Shown here piece by piece: positions 1-7,398 of a DNA stretch of 23,390 nucleotides. The stretch is from contig JAHLLU010000006.1 of the NCBI GenBank assembly GCA_020444005.1, positions 1 through 23,390 on the forward strand, written 5' to 3'. The DNA comes from an archaeon (lineage in GTDB: Archaea; Thermoproteota; Bathyarchaeia; TCS64). Position numbers and translations under genes: made by a program. The notes beneath the pieces were generated by a model, which made no database searches, was not told the origin of the DNA, and saw only the letters and a list, made by a program, of their open reading frames with translations. Position 1 is the first letter of the stretch, and each line of letters begins with the position of its first letter.

Positions 1-1
1 C

Positions 2-331
2 GGAAGCTGCCTAATCTACCCATTCGCCACACACTGGACCCACATCGCATTCGTAGAAGCACTAAGCGGCCTAGGAATAGCCTCATGGCTCAGCAGCCAA
101 AGCACATACATCATCGACATCGCACCCCAACGCCTCAGAGCCACATACCTAGCGTCAAGCATGGCAGCCATAGGAGTAGCCACATTCATCGGCAGCAACC
201 TAGGAGGACAAATAGTACAAAACATCCTAGGGGGAGAACTCGCCGCCGTACAAACCGGACTCATCGCAGCGGGAATCCTCAGATTAATTCTGGGTCTAGC
301 CTATATGACAGTCCCAGAGACAAGACCCTAG
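2..331 (+). CDS. MFS transporter, C-terminal part (5' end outside window)
   Basis: This open frame enters from the left edge and ends at TAG 329-331, giving the last 109 residues of a Major Facilitator Superfamily permease. Hydrophobic stretches alternate with short charged loops. The segment STYIIDIAPQRLRATYLASS and the following IGSNLGG align residue by residue with the C-terminal end of the complete MFS protein encoded immediately downstream (443-1651), so the two are tandem paralogues. The frame uses codons ending in A or C almost exclusively. It is transcribed in the same direction as the next gene, with a 111-base gap that holds a TATA-like box, so the second copy probably has its own promoter. 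The substrate cannot be told. The family assignment is firm because of the similarity to the complete neighbour. Confidence 0.85.
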   Translation, partial: GSCLIYPFATHWTHIAFVEALSGLGIASWLSSQSTYIIDIAPQRLRATYLASSMAAIGVATFIGSNLGGQIVQNILGGELAAVQTGLIAAGILRLILGLAYMTVPETRP

Positions 332-358
332 CCCTCAGACACACAACACTCTCCTCAT

Positions 359-396
359 AAACAAACCAACAAACAAACACACCCCCCACCCCACCC
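359..396. repeat. 38-base tract containing only A and C
   Basis: From 359 to 396 every base of the + strand is A or C, with short CAAA-like units followed by runs of C. It lies between the two tandem MFS genes, just after the stop of the first and before the TATA-like box of the second. It is low-complexity sequence and extends the A/C bias of the flanking coding regions. No function is evident. Confidence 0.6.
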
Positions 397-411
397 TAAC
401 CTTCAGATACG

Positions 412-418
412 TTTATAC
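412..418 (+). promoter_or_regulatory. TATA-like box of the MFS gene at 443
   Basis: The sequence TTTATAC stands out in an A/C-rich spacer. Its centre is about 28 bases upstream of the ATG at 443, the distance expected between an archaeal TATA box and the transcription start. The transcript would therefore begin at or very near the start codon (leaderless). This is inferred from spacing only. Confidence 0.5.
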
Positions 419-442
419 ACCTCAAGGCGATAACCAGCGAAA

Positions 443-1651
443 ATGAGCGACGAGGAAACCCCCCTACAGACAAACAAAATACTCATGGCAACAGGCTTCG
501 CCCAAATGTTCAGCGACAGCCTCAACAACAGATTCAACAACCTCCTCGTCGCAGCCGCAGGCGCCACAGTACACCAAATGGGCTTCCTCCAAGGCACAAA
601 AAGCCTCAGCACAAACCTATTCCAAATAGTATTCGGACGCCTCGCCGACAAATACGGAAAGAAGAAATTCGTAGCCACAGGCAGAATACTGAACTCCTTA
701 GCCATCGCAGGCCTACTCTTCCTCGATCAACCAAACTCATTGATCTGGCTCGTGATCTTAAGCAGCTTCTTCAACAGCATGAGCCTACCCACATGGAACA
801 GCCTCCTCGGCGACTACACCACAAACGCCACAAGAGGCAAGATCATCGGCGCCATCAACAGCATCAGCCAACTAGGCAGCTTCTTCGCCATGATCATAGC
901 TCTACTCATGACCATAAACCAGCAAGGCGACACCATCTTAGCTAGCTACAGAACAGTATTCATCCTAGCATCAGCCACCAGCCTCATCAGCGGAGTAATG
1001 GTGCTCTTCACCACAGAAAAACCGCCAAGAGGCGAACACAAAAGCCTAGAACTAAACAGACTAGTATCCGACCCCCGGCTCAGAAAATACCTCACCCTCA
1101 ACTTCATCTACGGCATAGCCATGAGCTTCGCGTGGCCACTATTCCCACTGGTCATCACAAACAGACTCAAGATGAAAGTATGGCAGATAAGCACCTTCAG
1201 CCTAGTAAGCGCCTTCATGAACGTGCTCACCCAGCGAAGAATGGGAACATTCATGGACCGCATCGGCAGAAGACCAATAGTCGTATTCAGCAGGGTAATG
1301 ATGAGCGTCGCCCCCGTCGCATACGCCCTAGCAACCCAGTGGTGGCACATAGCCATAGCCGAACTATTCCTAGGCGTAGGAATGGCAGCATGGCAAAGCA
1401 GCGAATCAACATACGTCATAGACCTAGCACCCGGAGACCTACGAGCAACATACCTAGCAAGCAGCACAGCAGCATTCGGAGTAGCCAGCTTCATAGGAAG
1501 CAACCTAGGAGGCACAGTGGTGGACACATTCTTCAACGGCATGGCAGGACTGAATCAGGGTCTCTTCATCAGCAGCGCCTTAAGACTATTCGCTGGATTA
1601 GCATACCTCACCATGACCGAGTCCATGACGCGGTCTAGGAAAGAATCATAA
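443..1651 (+). CDS. MFS transporter (12-TM permease)
   Basis: This 402-residue protein has the length and alternating hydrophobic pattern of a 12-helix Major Facilitator Superfamily secondary transporter of the cell membrane. The family loop motif (G-x-L-A-D-x-x-G-[RK]) occurs twice, as expected from the internal duplication: GRLADKYGKK at residues 65-74 and GTFMDRIGRRP at 268-278. A hydrophilic loop near residues 190-210 fits the central loop between the two six-helix halves. The ATG at 443 lies about 28 bases after a TATA-like box, which supports this start. The gene follows the partial MFS paralogue ending at 331. Third codon positions are overwhelmingly A or C, and this leaves long spurious open frames in the other reading frames. 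The substrate is unknown; drug or metabolite efflux is a common role in related families. Confidence 0.9.
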   Translation: MSDEETPLQTNKILMATGFAQMFSDSLNNRFNNLLVAAAGATVHQMGFLQGTKSLSTNLFQIVFGRLADKYGKKKFVATGRILNSLAIAGLLFLDQPNSLIWLVILSSFFNSMSLPTWNSLLGDYTTNATRGKIIGAINSISQLGSFFAMIIALLMTINQQGDTILASYRTVFILASATSLISGVMVLFTTEKPPRGEHKSLELNRLVSDPRLRKYLTLNFIYGIAMSFAWPLFPLVITNRLKMKVWQISTFSLVSAFMNVLTQRRMGTFMDRIGRRPIVVFSRVMMSVAPVAYALATQWWHIAIAELFLGVGMAAWQSSESTYVIDLAPGDLRATYLASSTAAFGVASFIGSNLGGTVVDTFFNGMAGLNQGLFISSALRLFAGLAYLTMTESMTRSRKES

Positions 1652-1686
1652 ACCCAGCATCACACATCTTCCTTGGTGAATAGATT

Positions 1687-2322
1687 TTGGAGATCAAATG
1701 GCTTGGACACGCATCATGGCGTATAAAAACAGGCGACAAAACAATATACATAGACCCCTATGAGGGCGAGTACGATGAAAAAGCAGACCTGGTGCTATGC
1801 ACTCACCATCATGACGACCACTGCAAACCAGATAAAGTAGAACTCATCAAGAAAGAGGGCACAGAGATTATCGCTACCAAGGAGTGCGGCGAAAAACTAG
1901 GCACAGAAGTAATCACACTAAAGCCCGGTGACGCTACCAAGATTGATGATGTTCTCATCGAGGCAGTCGAGGCATACAACTTTAAACGTTTCAGAAGCCC
2001 GGGAAACCCATTCCACCCCAAAGGAATCGGAGTCGGTTACCTAGTTACAGCAGAAGGGAAGACGGTCTACCATACAGGGGACACTGACTTCATCGAGGAG
2101 ATGAAAGAACTATCAGACATCGATTTAATGCTTGTACCCAGCGGCGGAACCTACACCATGGACAACCCAGAGGCAGCAGAAGCAACAATAGCGGTAAACC
2201 CAAAGAAGGCTGTACCCATGCACATCTGGGACACCGATCCAAGCGAATACAAAAAAATGGTTGAAAAGGGCTGTGACACCGAAGTCATCTTGATGAAGCC
2301 CGGTGAGACCCTAACCCTTTAA
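1687..2322 (+). CDS. MBL-fold metal-dependent hydrolase, UlaG/UPF0173-like
   Basis: The gene encodes 211 residues with the compact fold typical of the UlaG/UPF0173 branch of the metallo-beta-lactamase superfamily. The N-terminus starts directly with the first strand (KWLGHASW), followed by IDP near residue 22. The metal-binding HxHxDH motif is THHHDDH at residues 39-45, a YHTGDTD segment supplies the later Asp ligand, and PMHIWD supplies the last His. The start is TTG at 1687; no ATG lies before the conserved first strand. It is a cytoplasmic enzyme with no signal peptide. The reaction is not known: relatives include L-ascorbate-6-phosphate lactonase and many uncharacterised hydrolases. It converges on the M20 amidohydrolase gene with only four bases between the stop codons. 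Confidence 0.85.
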   Translation: MEIKWLGHASWRIKTGDKTIYIDPYEGEYDEKADLVLCTHHHDDHCKPDKVELIKKEGTEIIATKECGEKLGTEVITLKPGDATKIDDVLIEAVEAYNFKRFRSPGNPFHPKGIGVGYLVTAEGKTVYHTGDTDFIEEMKELSDIDLMLVPSGGTYTMDNPEAAEATIAVNPKKAVPMHIWDTDPSEYKKMVEKGCDTEVILMKPGETLTL

Positions 2323-2326
2323 CCTC

Positions 2327-3754
2327 TTATTTATCCCACATATCAATCGGCGGCTTCATATCCGAGGGAATAGGCGTCTTATACTCTTTACCCAGAGTAC
2401 GCTCACCATGCTCCTTCCACGCAGCCTCCCGTAGCTTCTCATGCATCAACATATCCAAGCCGCTCGCAGCGATAACCTTGGACGCAAAGATCAAGCTCTT
2501 GTGCCCAATGCTGTAGGCGCCTCCTGCCACGTTCATCCAGCTATGACCTGGTGTACCAAGTGGCCACGTAGCTGTGCTGAACTCCATTGTAGGTGCTTTC
2601 CAGCTCACATCGCTAACGTCTGTACTTCCTGCACCTACCTCTCCCTCATTCCATGGATCAGGCACGGTGGTGTCCATAACCACATCGATGAACTTTTTCC
2701 ATCCGGGGCGTTTGCTCTTTCGCAGCATATCGGTCTTGGCCTCACGGCTTACTGTGCTTGTGAGTTTCTTCGCCCACTCTAGCTCTTCCTTGGTGTACTC
2801 GGGTGACCCGATCTCACGCATGTTCTTGGTAACTACCTCGCTAAGCACCTTGCTAGGTATCTTGTTATAGATGGCCTTGATGAACTCCACCTCAAGCTCG
2901 GTCTCGGTCATCATAGCCGCACCTTCAGCTATCTTCAATACCCGCTTGTATATGTGGTCAACCTGATCACGCTCAGGCGCACGCACAAGATACCAGCTAC
3001 GAGCATAATCAGGCACAACGTTCGGCTGTCCACCTCCCTCTTCTATCACGTAGTGGATACGGGCGTCCTCAATGATGTGCTCCCTGAGGAAGTTGACGCC
3101 TACGTTCATCAACTCGATGGCGTCTAGAGCGCTTCTTCCATGCTCTGGACTCCCAGCTGCGTGAGCAGTTTTTCCTCTGTAGTGGAACTTTACGCTATTA
3201 TTAGCCAGACTACTGCTTAGACCAGCGACGTTAGCGCCGCCTGGGTGATGACTCAGCACGGCTTCTACACCATCAAACACCCCAGCCCTTACCATCCAGA
3301 CCTTCCCGCTTCCGCTCTCCTCTGCCGGTGTACCAAAAAACTTCACAGTACCCTTGAGGTTGTGTTTCTCCATGGCGTATCGTATGGCTATGGCTCCTGC
3401 TAGACCTGATGCTCCATGTATATTGTGTCCACAACCCTGACCCGGGGCTCCGGGTACGAGTGGCTCCTGTGTGGGCTGTTTTTTCTGGCTTAGTCCCGGT
3501 AACGCATCATATTCACCCATCACTCCTATGACTGGTTTACCGGTACCCCATGTTCCCACGAAGGCTGTCGGCATATCCCCGACGCCCTCTTCTACCTTGA
3601 ATCCATGTTTTTTTAGCTCATCTGCGAGCAGTTTCGCTGATTTAAACTCCTTGAACCCTAGTTCAGCGTAGTCCCATATCTCGTCGCTGATCTCTATGAT
3701 TCTGTCTTTGTTCTCTTCAACCCAGTTGATTGCTGTCTTTTTAGCTTCAACCAT
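2327..3754 (-). CDS. M20-family amidohydrolase, AbgB-like
   Basis: The 475-residue product is a peptidase family M20 (M20D-like) metal-dependent amidohydrolase, closest by layout to the p-aminobenzoyl-glutamate hydrolase subunit AbgB. Visible landmarks are GEYDALPG at 80-87, GHNIHG at 109-114 with the first metal ligand region, PAEESGSG at 143-150 with the catalytic Glu pair, and the HH pair at 169-170. The inserted dimerisation domain follows (GKTAHAAGSPEHG), and the C-terminal part has TDVSDVSW and PGHSW, characteristic of AbgB relatives. It would hydrolyse an amide bond of an acylated amino acid or folate fragment in the cytoplasm; the real substrate is not determinable. A TTAAAAA-type box (3781-3788, complement) lies about 30 bases upstream of the ATG at 3754. 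Confidence 0.9.
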   Translation of the reverse strand: MVEAKKTAINWVEENKDRIIEISDEIWDYAELGFKEFKSAKLLADELKKHGFKVEEGVGDMPTAFVGTWGTGKPVIGVMGEYDALPGLSQKKQPTQEPLVPGAPGQGCGHNIHGASGLAGAIAIRYAMEKHNLKGTVKFFGTPAEESGSGKVWMVRAGVFDGVEAVLSHHPGGANVAGLSSSLANNSVKFHYRGKTAHAAGSPEHGRSALDAIELMNVGVNFLREHIIEDARIHYVIEEGGGQPNVVPDYARSWYLVRAPERDQVDHIYKRVLKIAEGAAMMTETELEVEFIKAIYNKIPSKVLSEVVTKNMREIGSPEYTKEELEWAKKLTSTVSREAKTDMLRKSKRPGWKKFIDVVMDTTVPDPWNEGEVGAGSTDVSDVSWKAPTMEFSTATWPLGTPGHSWMNVAGGAYSIGHKSLIFASKVIAASGLDMLMHEKLREAAWKEHGERTLGKEYKTPIPSDMKPPIDMWDK

Positions 3755-3791
3755 TCTAATCTAATACAATCTGTTTGAACAGTTTTTAACA

Positions 3792-4325
3792 CTAACCAAT
3801 GGAGCCAACGTATTCGTAATAGGTTTCCATCTTTACCACGCGGTACGCAGGATAGTATGCCTGTCTATATGGCTCAGTATGGTGTCTAGGCTTAACACCC
3901 TCATGTCTGATCAGTTTATCCAGCTCATCTATCTCAACTTGAGCCCCAGAAACCAAGCCCTCAGCTACCATATTCTTGTACTGGCTCCAATAATCTAGGA
4001 AAACCTGTTCATCACCCTTATGTTCAGCAGATTTCCTCATAACCCGGTACAAGGTCTCCAAGTATCCTCCACTGTTAATGTATTGACGGAGATTCACCCG
4101 AACCATCGAGTCATCAGGTGAGACAGACTCTATTAACGGGTCTTTAGCGTGGTCTTGTAGGTTGATTCTTCCAGCTTCCTCGACTAGAATATCCCATGCT
4201 CTATCTGATACAATATGTGCGACACCGAATACTCCCTGAAAGAGCAGCTTGTATATGTCCTGTGCCCTAGCCATGGGTCTCCTATTCAAATGCTCCAGTA
4301 TCAGGTGTTTAACATCTTGAATCAT
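3792..4325 (-). CDS. Conserved protein of unknown function, 177 aa
   Basis: I do not recognise a named domain. The protein is soluble with no signal peptide. The N-terminal part looks helical (IYKLLFQGVFGVAHIVSD, residues about 24-41) and is followed by an acidic stretch ending in ESVSPDDSMVRVNLR. The C-terminus carries HHTEPYRQAYYPAYRVV, a pattern I associate from memory with uncharacterised prokaryotic proteins of similar length. Its ATG overlaps the stop of the upstream 4Fe-4S gene by four bases (ATGA at 4322-4325 on the complement). The two are therefore translated as a coupled pair and may act together. Nothing in the sequence suggests a catalytic motif. The gene call is strong; the function is open. 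Confidence 0.8.
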   Translation of the reverse strand: MIQDVKHLILEHLNRRPMARAQDIYKLLFQGVFGVAHIVSDRAWDILVEEAGRINLQDHAKDPLIESVSPDDSMVRVNLRQYINSGGYLETLYRVMRKSAEHKGDEQVFLDYWSQYKNMVAEGLVSGAQVEIDELDKLIRHEGVKPRHHTEPYRQAYYPAYRVVKMETYYEYVGSIG

Positions 4326-4978
4326 TGATTATCACGTGGTACCATCTTTATCGCGTCTTGAGGACAAACTGATGCACAGAGACCACATCCAAAACACTTC
4401 TCAAGGTCAAAAACAAGCTTATCATCCACCATAATGCGTGCTTGGAAGACGCAACGAGGGGCACAGTCACCGCAGTCATCACATCTCGTAGCGTTATCCA
4501 TGGCAACCAGTTTTGATGTAAGAACCTCTGCATGAATACCATACCGTAGTAATCCACCCAATGTATGACAGCAGCAACTGCAACAGCTACAGAGTAATCC
4601 GGGTTTGTCCTTTCCTTTCATCACGTAAGCCATATGGACCAAACCCGCCTCGTGGCTCCGTTTTAACACATCAAGAGCCGCCTCTACGGTTATCTCTCTA
4701 CCGTTAGAGTGCTCTAATGAGTATTCAACTTCCTCATCCAGACTCAGACAGACATCACGGGGGGCATCACAATTATTATGCTCTGTCTTGCATCCACAGT
4801 CCTGTACAGCTACTCTGTTTGCGGCTCTTAATATTTTTTCGACTTCTGAGAGATCAAATACGCGGTGCTCAGCCTCGATTGCTGTGTTTACTGGTATGGT
4901 GACTGCTTTCTCTATGTCTGCGGCGATCTCTGTCAATTGTTTGCGTGTGTAGAATCTTTCACCGTTGGGATCCGCCAT
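4322..4978 (-). CDS. Cysteine-rich 4Fe-4S dicluster protein
   Basis: The 218-residue protein ends in a two-cluster ferredoxin module. Cysteines at 166, 169, 172 and 176 (C-x2-C-x2-C-x3-C) and at 195, 198, 201 and 205 can each bind one [4Fe-4S] cluster. Upstream are two more cysteine groups: CGC at 61-63 with Cys70 and Cys77, and CSCCSCCC at 130-137. The latter is much denser than a ferredoxin needs and could hold a further metal site or a redox-active disulfide array. It has no signal peptide or membrane segment, so it is a cytoplasmic electron carrier or a subunit of a redox enzyme. It is translationally coupled to the downstream 177-residue protein. The ATG at 4978 is preceded by a GGAG element. 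No partner oxidoreductase is encoded nearby, so the electron donor and acceptor are unknown. Confidence 0.85.
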   Translation of the reverse strand: MADPNGERFYTRKQLTEIAADIEKAVTIPVNTAIEAEHRVFDLSEVEKILRAANRVAVQDCGCKTEHNNCDAPRDVCLSLDEEVEYSLEHSNGREITVEAALDVLKRSHEAGLVHMAYVMKGKDKPGLLCSCCSCCCHTLGGLLRYGIHAEVLTSKLVAMDNATRCDDCGDCAPRCVFQARIMVDDKLVFDLEKCFGCGLCASVCPQDAIKMVPRDNQ

Positions 4979-5038
4979 AACTCTTCTCCGTTATTGCCGG
5001 ATTTAAGCCTTAAACAAGATTATTCCAAGACAAACAGC

Positions 5039-5161
5039 TATATACAAAAGAGAGAATATTTTAGAATAATATCCTCATGGGTGAGAAACTGAGGGTCAAC
5101 GACAACAAGATTCTGTATGATGCGTCGTCGTCTTGAAGCATCCACCCGGCGGTGAATAAAA
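5039..5161 (+). promoter_or_regulatory. Promoter and long leader of the KaiC-like gene, with mini-ORF and SD hairpin
   Basis: A TATA-like TATATAC lies at 5039-5045, which would place transcription start near 5068-5070 and leave a leader of roughly 90 bases. The leader holds a 19-codon ORF (ATG 5077 to TGA 5134-5136). The Shine-Dalgarno GGTGA at 5151-5155 sits six bases before the ATG at 5162. Bases 5143-5146 (CACC) can pair with GGTG at 5151-5154 around a four-base loop and hide it. CACCC at 5143-5147 can pair instead with GGGTG at 5079-5083 over the mini-ORF start. A second AT-rich element (TTTTAGAATAATA, near 5059-5071) could instead be the promoter and would remove the mini-ORF. All roles here are inferred. 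Confidence 0.35.
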
Positions 5162-5896
5162 ATGGAAGAATACAAGGTAGCGCGTGTGGAAACCGGAATA
5201 CAAGGACTAGATGAGATGCTTGGAGGCGGAATACCTGAAAAAAGCATCATACTTCTCTGCGGAGGACCAGGCTCAGGCAAAACAATCATGACCCTTCAAT
5301 ACATGATGAAAGCAGTAAGCAGAGACGAACCCGTTGTATATGTCTCGCTTGAAGAATCCATGGATAAAAAGACAAAAAACGCCACTGCGTTTGGCTGGGA
5401 CCTCGCGGAGGCTGAGAAGAATGATGCTATAGAGGCCTTGGACATCTATATGGTGCCCCACAGTAAAGGCATTGTTGAGCCTATAGACCGCAGAAAAGGC
5501 AAGATCCAGTTCAGTATAGAGAACGAGATAGAGACCGCCGTCAAAAGAATCGGAGCAAAACACATCATAATCGACCCTGTTACCAGTATTCTTGTCCATG
5601 AGTCCAGATCAGGCAAGAAACGGTACCTAATTGGGCAGCTATTTGATACCATTAGAAACCTTGGCTGTACAGCTGTAATCACATCTGAGGGCATACCTAA
5701 TGCTGGTGACTTCTATATGGAGCAGTTCCTCGCTGATGGGGTTTTCTTGTTGAAGAAAGACTTGCTTGATTACACTATGATTAAGACAATTCGCATCGAT
5801 AAGATGCGTGGCATTGATTTTGATGATCAGCCAAGAAGATACGTTATAACCAACAAGGGATTCCAAGTCTTTAACATGGAATCTGTCTTGGTTTAA
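5162..5896 (+). CDS. KaiC-like RecA-superfamily ATPase, single domain
   Basis: This 244-residue protein is a single KaiC/RadA-type P-loop ATPase domain of the kind common in archaea. It begins with the family signature GIQGLDEMLGGGIP (residues 12-25). Walker A is GGPGSGKT at 34-41, the acidic pair Glu64-Glu65 in VYVSLEES matches the catalytic glutamates of KaiC, and Walker B is HIIID ending at Asp138. The C-terminal strand region has RIDKMRGIDFDDQPRRY, typical of archaeal KaiC-like proteins. Cyanobacterial KaiC has two such domains plus phosphorylation sites; neither feature is visible here, so a clock role cannot be assumed. It more likely acts as an ATP-driven signalling or assembly factor. 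The start is fixed by GGTGA at 5151-5155. The neighbours are unrelated in function, and a T-rich tract follows the stop. Confidence 0.9.
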   Translation: MEEYKVARVETGIQGLDEMLGGGIPEKSIILLCGGPGSGKTIMTLQYMMKAVSRDEPVVYVSLEESMDKKTKNATAFGWDLAEAEKNDAIEALDIYMVPHSKGIVEPIDRRKGKIQFSIENEIETAVKRIGAKHIIIDPVTSILVHESRSGKKRYLIGQLFDTIRNLGCTAVITSEGIPNAGDFYMEQFLADGVFLLKKDLLDYTMIKTIRIDKMRGIDFDDQPRRYVITNKGFQVFNMESVLV

Positions 5897-5897
5897 T

Positions 5898-5938
5898 TGA
5901 TTTTTATCTCTATTTTTATTCTTGTTTCTTTTTCTAAG
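5898..5938 (+). terminator. T-rich terminator after the KaiC-like gene
   Basis: Directly after the stop codon the + strand has repeated runs of three to five T separated by single other bases. Archaeal intrinsic termination is driven by such U-rich tracts without needing a hairpin. No strong stem precedes it. Confidence 0.5.
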
Positions 5939-6185
5939 GATAGATTGATGATTGTTTGATGATATTAATTGTTTTTATCTTGAAACTCGCTAAAAAACTA
6001 AGGAGTTAGGTTATATTAGTTTATAACATTATATTGATTGTATTATATATTCTATATATAAGGATAAATTTTGATTTTTAATAATCACTTTTATCACGTC
6101 GTAGAGTTTAAACTAATTTTTGAAAGGATTAACACTATATATTTTCTCTATATATCTAATGAATAGTTTTATGTCTATGTATCCA

Positions 6186-6193
6186 TATATAAA
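6186..6193 (+). promoter_or_regulatory. TATA-like box of the exported MBL-fold gene
   Basis: TATATAAA at 6186-6193 followed by an A-run is the best TATA match in the window. Transcription would start near 6216, leaving about 12 bases before the ATG at 6228. This favours that ATG over upstream in-frame starts at 6120 (TTG) and 6210 (ATG). Other TATATA strings upstream make the choice tentative. Confidence 0.45.
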
Positions 6194-6227
6194 AAAACGT
6201 TATAAGCTCATGATCAATCAGATTTTT

Positions 6228-7130
6228 ATGAGAAAAATGCAAAAAAGAATATACACAAAATTAATGCTTACAATAATCATAGTTTCACTGCTAAGCACAC
6301 CAGTACTTTCAGCTTCAGCCAAGAAATATGATAAACCTGGTGCTATTCCCGCTTATCATATTACTAAAAAAGTGATTCGGTTTGAAGAACAGCTTACTCT
6401 AAGTTTTACGGAGTGGGGTGGAATGTCTCTACCTGAAGGGGCTTACTATACTGTTAATGTATATGGTGTGGATGTTGGTAACGGCGTTATCTTGATTGAT
6501 AGCGGTGATGATGATCTTGCATCTGAGCTCTACAAGAGTGTCACAGCGGCGTTCAATAAACCAATACTGGCTGTTTACCTCACACACTATCACTCTGATC
6601 ATGCTGGAGGAGGCCAATACTTCAAGTCAATAGGTATTCCTGTATATGCTCCTGCTTCTGAAATGGGTTTAATATTGGCGGGTGCAAATCCTTTCAGTGA
6701 ACTTCTGCCACCTGATTTCACATATGAAGGTTATATGCCGGATTACTCCTATGAAGAAAGCGAGCTATACCCAAGGTTTGAGATCTTACCTGACGCAGGT
6801 CACACCATGGGACAAGTAGCAATACAGTATAGGCATGGCCACACAAGGTACCTGTTTTCAGCCGATACTATTCTACCAATGCCCGATGATCCCTATAACC
6901 TTGACATCACAGACATGGTTACAATGATTACTGCTGTTCAGAATTATCAGAACTCAGTGCCTGAATACGATCTATATGATACACAGTTAGCTACTCTGAA
7001 TGGTTTGCTTGAAATCGTTGGTGGTTACGATTATGTGTTAACTGGTCACAATGACCCAATGGACTCTGCAACTGCACTTGGATACATACAGTATACAATT
7101 GGGGTTCTAGAAAGTTTCCCATATCTCTAA
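6228..7130 (+). CDS. Probable exported MBL-fold hydrolase
   Basis: From ATG 6228 the protein has 300 residues. It begins with a basic n-region (MRKMQKRIYTK), a hydrophobic stretch (LMLTIIIVSLL) and a small-residue region ending near SASAK, which reads as a Sec signal peptide or membrane anchor. The mature part is a metallo-beta-lactamase fold: HYHSDH at 120-125 (HxHxDH), His192 in AGHTMG, Asp in SADTILP, and a C-terminal TGHNDP supplying the last ligand. It would act outside the membrane; the substrate is unknown, and the class includes lactonases, arylsulfatases and B3-type beta-lactamases. It lies after an AT-rich region and uses more T-ending codons than most neighbours. The frame stays open back to TTG 6120, so the start is inferred from the signal-peptide pattern and the TATA position. 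Confidence 0.8.
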   Translation: MRKMQKRIYTKLMLTIIIVSLLSTPVLSASAKKYDKPGAIPAYHITKKVIRFEEQLTLSFTEWGGMSLPEGAYYTVNVYGVDVGNGVILIDSGDDDLASELYKSVTAAFNKPILAVYLTHYHSDHAGGGQYFKSIGIPVYAPASEMGLILAGANPFSELLPPDFTYEGYMPDYSYEESELYPRFEILPDAGHTMGQVAIQYRHGHTRYLFSADTILPMPDDPYNLDITDMVTMITAVQNYQNSVPEYDLYDTQLATLNGLLEIVGGYDYVLTGHNDPMDSATALGYIQYTIGVLESFPYL

Positions 7131-7136
7131 ATTTCT

Positions 7137-7322
7137 TTATTTTTCTAGTTTAGACACAAACACTGTTCCATCTTTGGTTGCTATCCAGCGGATTACATCC
7201 CCGTCTTCCAGTTCGAGGAACCTGAATATTCCTGAGGGGATGGTTGTTCTTCGTCTGTAGCCTCGGACTGTGATGTGGGTGTCTTCCATGGCTATTATCT
7301 CGTCTGTGTCTACCTTGGGCAT
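7137..7322 (-). CDS. AbrB/SpoVT-type DNA-binding protein
   Basis: The 61-residue product fits the swapped-hairpin AbrB/MazE fold. A short N-terminal arm is followed by ITVRGYRRRTTIPSGIFRFL (about residues 17-36), where the basic patch before TIP-S matches the DNA-contacting strand of AbrB relatives. Then come LEDGDVIRW and a final strand FVSKLEK. Such proteins act as dimers or tetramers and serve as transition regulators or antitoxins. No toxin gene is adjacent, so a regulator is more likely. The gene is divergent from prolyl-tRNA synthetase, with about 110 bases between the starts, and ends six bases from the exported MBL gene. A CTATAG string at 7346-7351 (about 26 bases upstream of its ATG) may be its TATA box. 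Confidence 0.75.
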   Translation of the reverse strand: MPKVDTDEIIAMEDTHITVRGYRRRTTIPSGIFRFLELEDGDVIRWIATKDGTVFVSKLEK

Positions 7323-7389
7323 GGAATATACTGTGGGGACTCTCCCTATAGTCTTTGCGGATACTATTTCACGCTAGTTTATCCTTACC

Positions 7390-7398
7390 TTTTTAAAA
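7390..7398 (+). promoter_or_regulatory. TATA-like box and SD of prolyl-tRNA synthetase gene
   Basis: TTTTTAAAA at 7390-7398 predicts transcription start near 7420. An AGAGG element at 7421-7425 lies nine bases before the ATG at 7434. Together they select that ATG instead of the longer open frame reaching back to 7275, whose extra residues overlap the divergent AbrB gene. Confidence 0.45.

Larger units (their letters stand above)
5897..6227. other. AT-rich intergenic stretch of about 330 bases
   Basis: Between the KaiC-like stop and the chosen ATG at 6228 the sequence is far richer in A and T than its surroundings. It contains the T-rich terminator, several TATATA-like strings (around 6046-6060 and 6147-6156), and two TGATGA strings at 5946-5951 and 5957-5962. 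I see no tRNA, no convincing C/D-box RNA (no matching CTGA box) and no plausible extra gene. A longer reading frame for the downstream protein could begin at TTG 6120, but the added residues do not look like a signal peptide. Confidence 0.5.

Noticed and set aside
1132..1638. 168-codon open frame on the + strand inside the MFS gene
   Set aside because: It is basic and low-complexity, lies fully inside a convincing MFS gene, and is explained by the A/C-rich codon ends that remove stops from the other frames.
5162..5896. Circadian clock KaiC
   Set aside because: There is only one ATPase domain, with no KaiA or KaiB gene nearby. Single-domain KaiC-like proteins are common in archaea with other or unknown roles.
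5944..5965. Two TGATGA strings suggesting a C/D-box guide RNA
   Set aside because: No matching CTGA D box or terminal stem is found at the right distance, and the region is AT-rich enough for chance matches.
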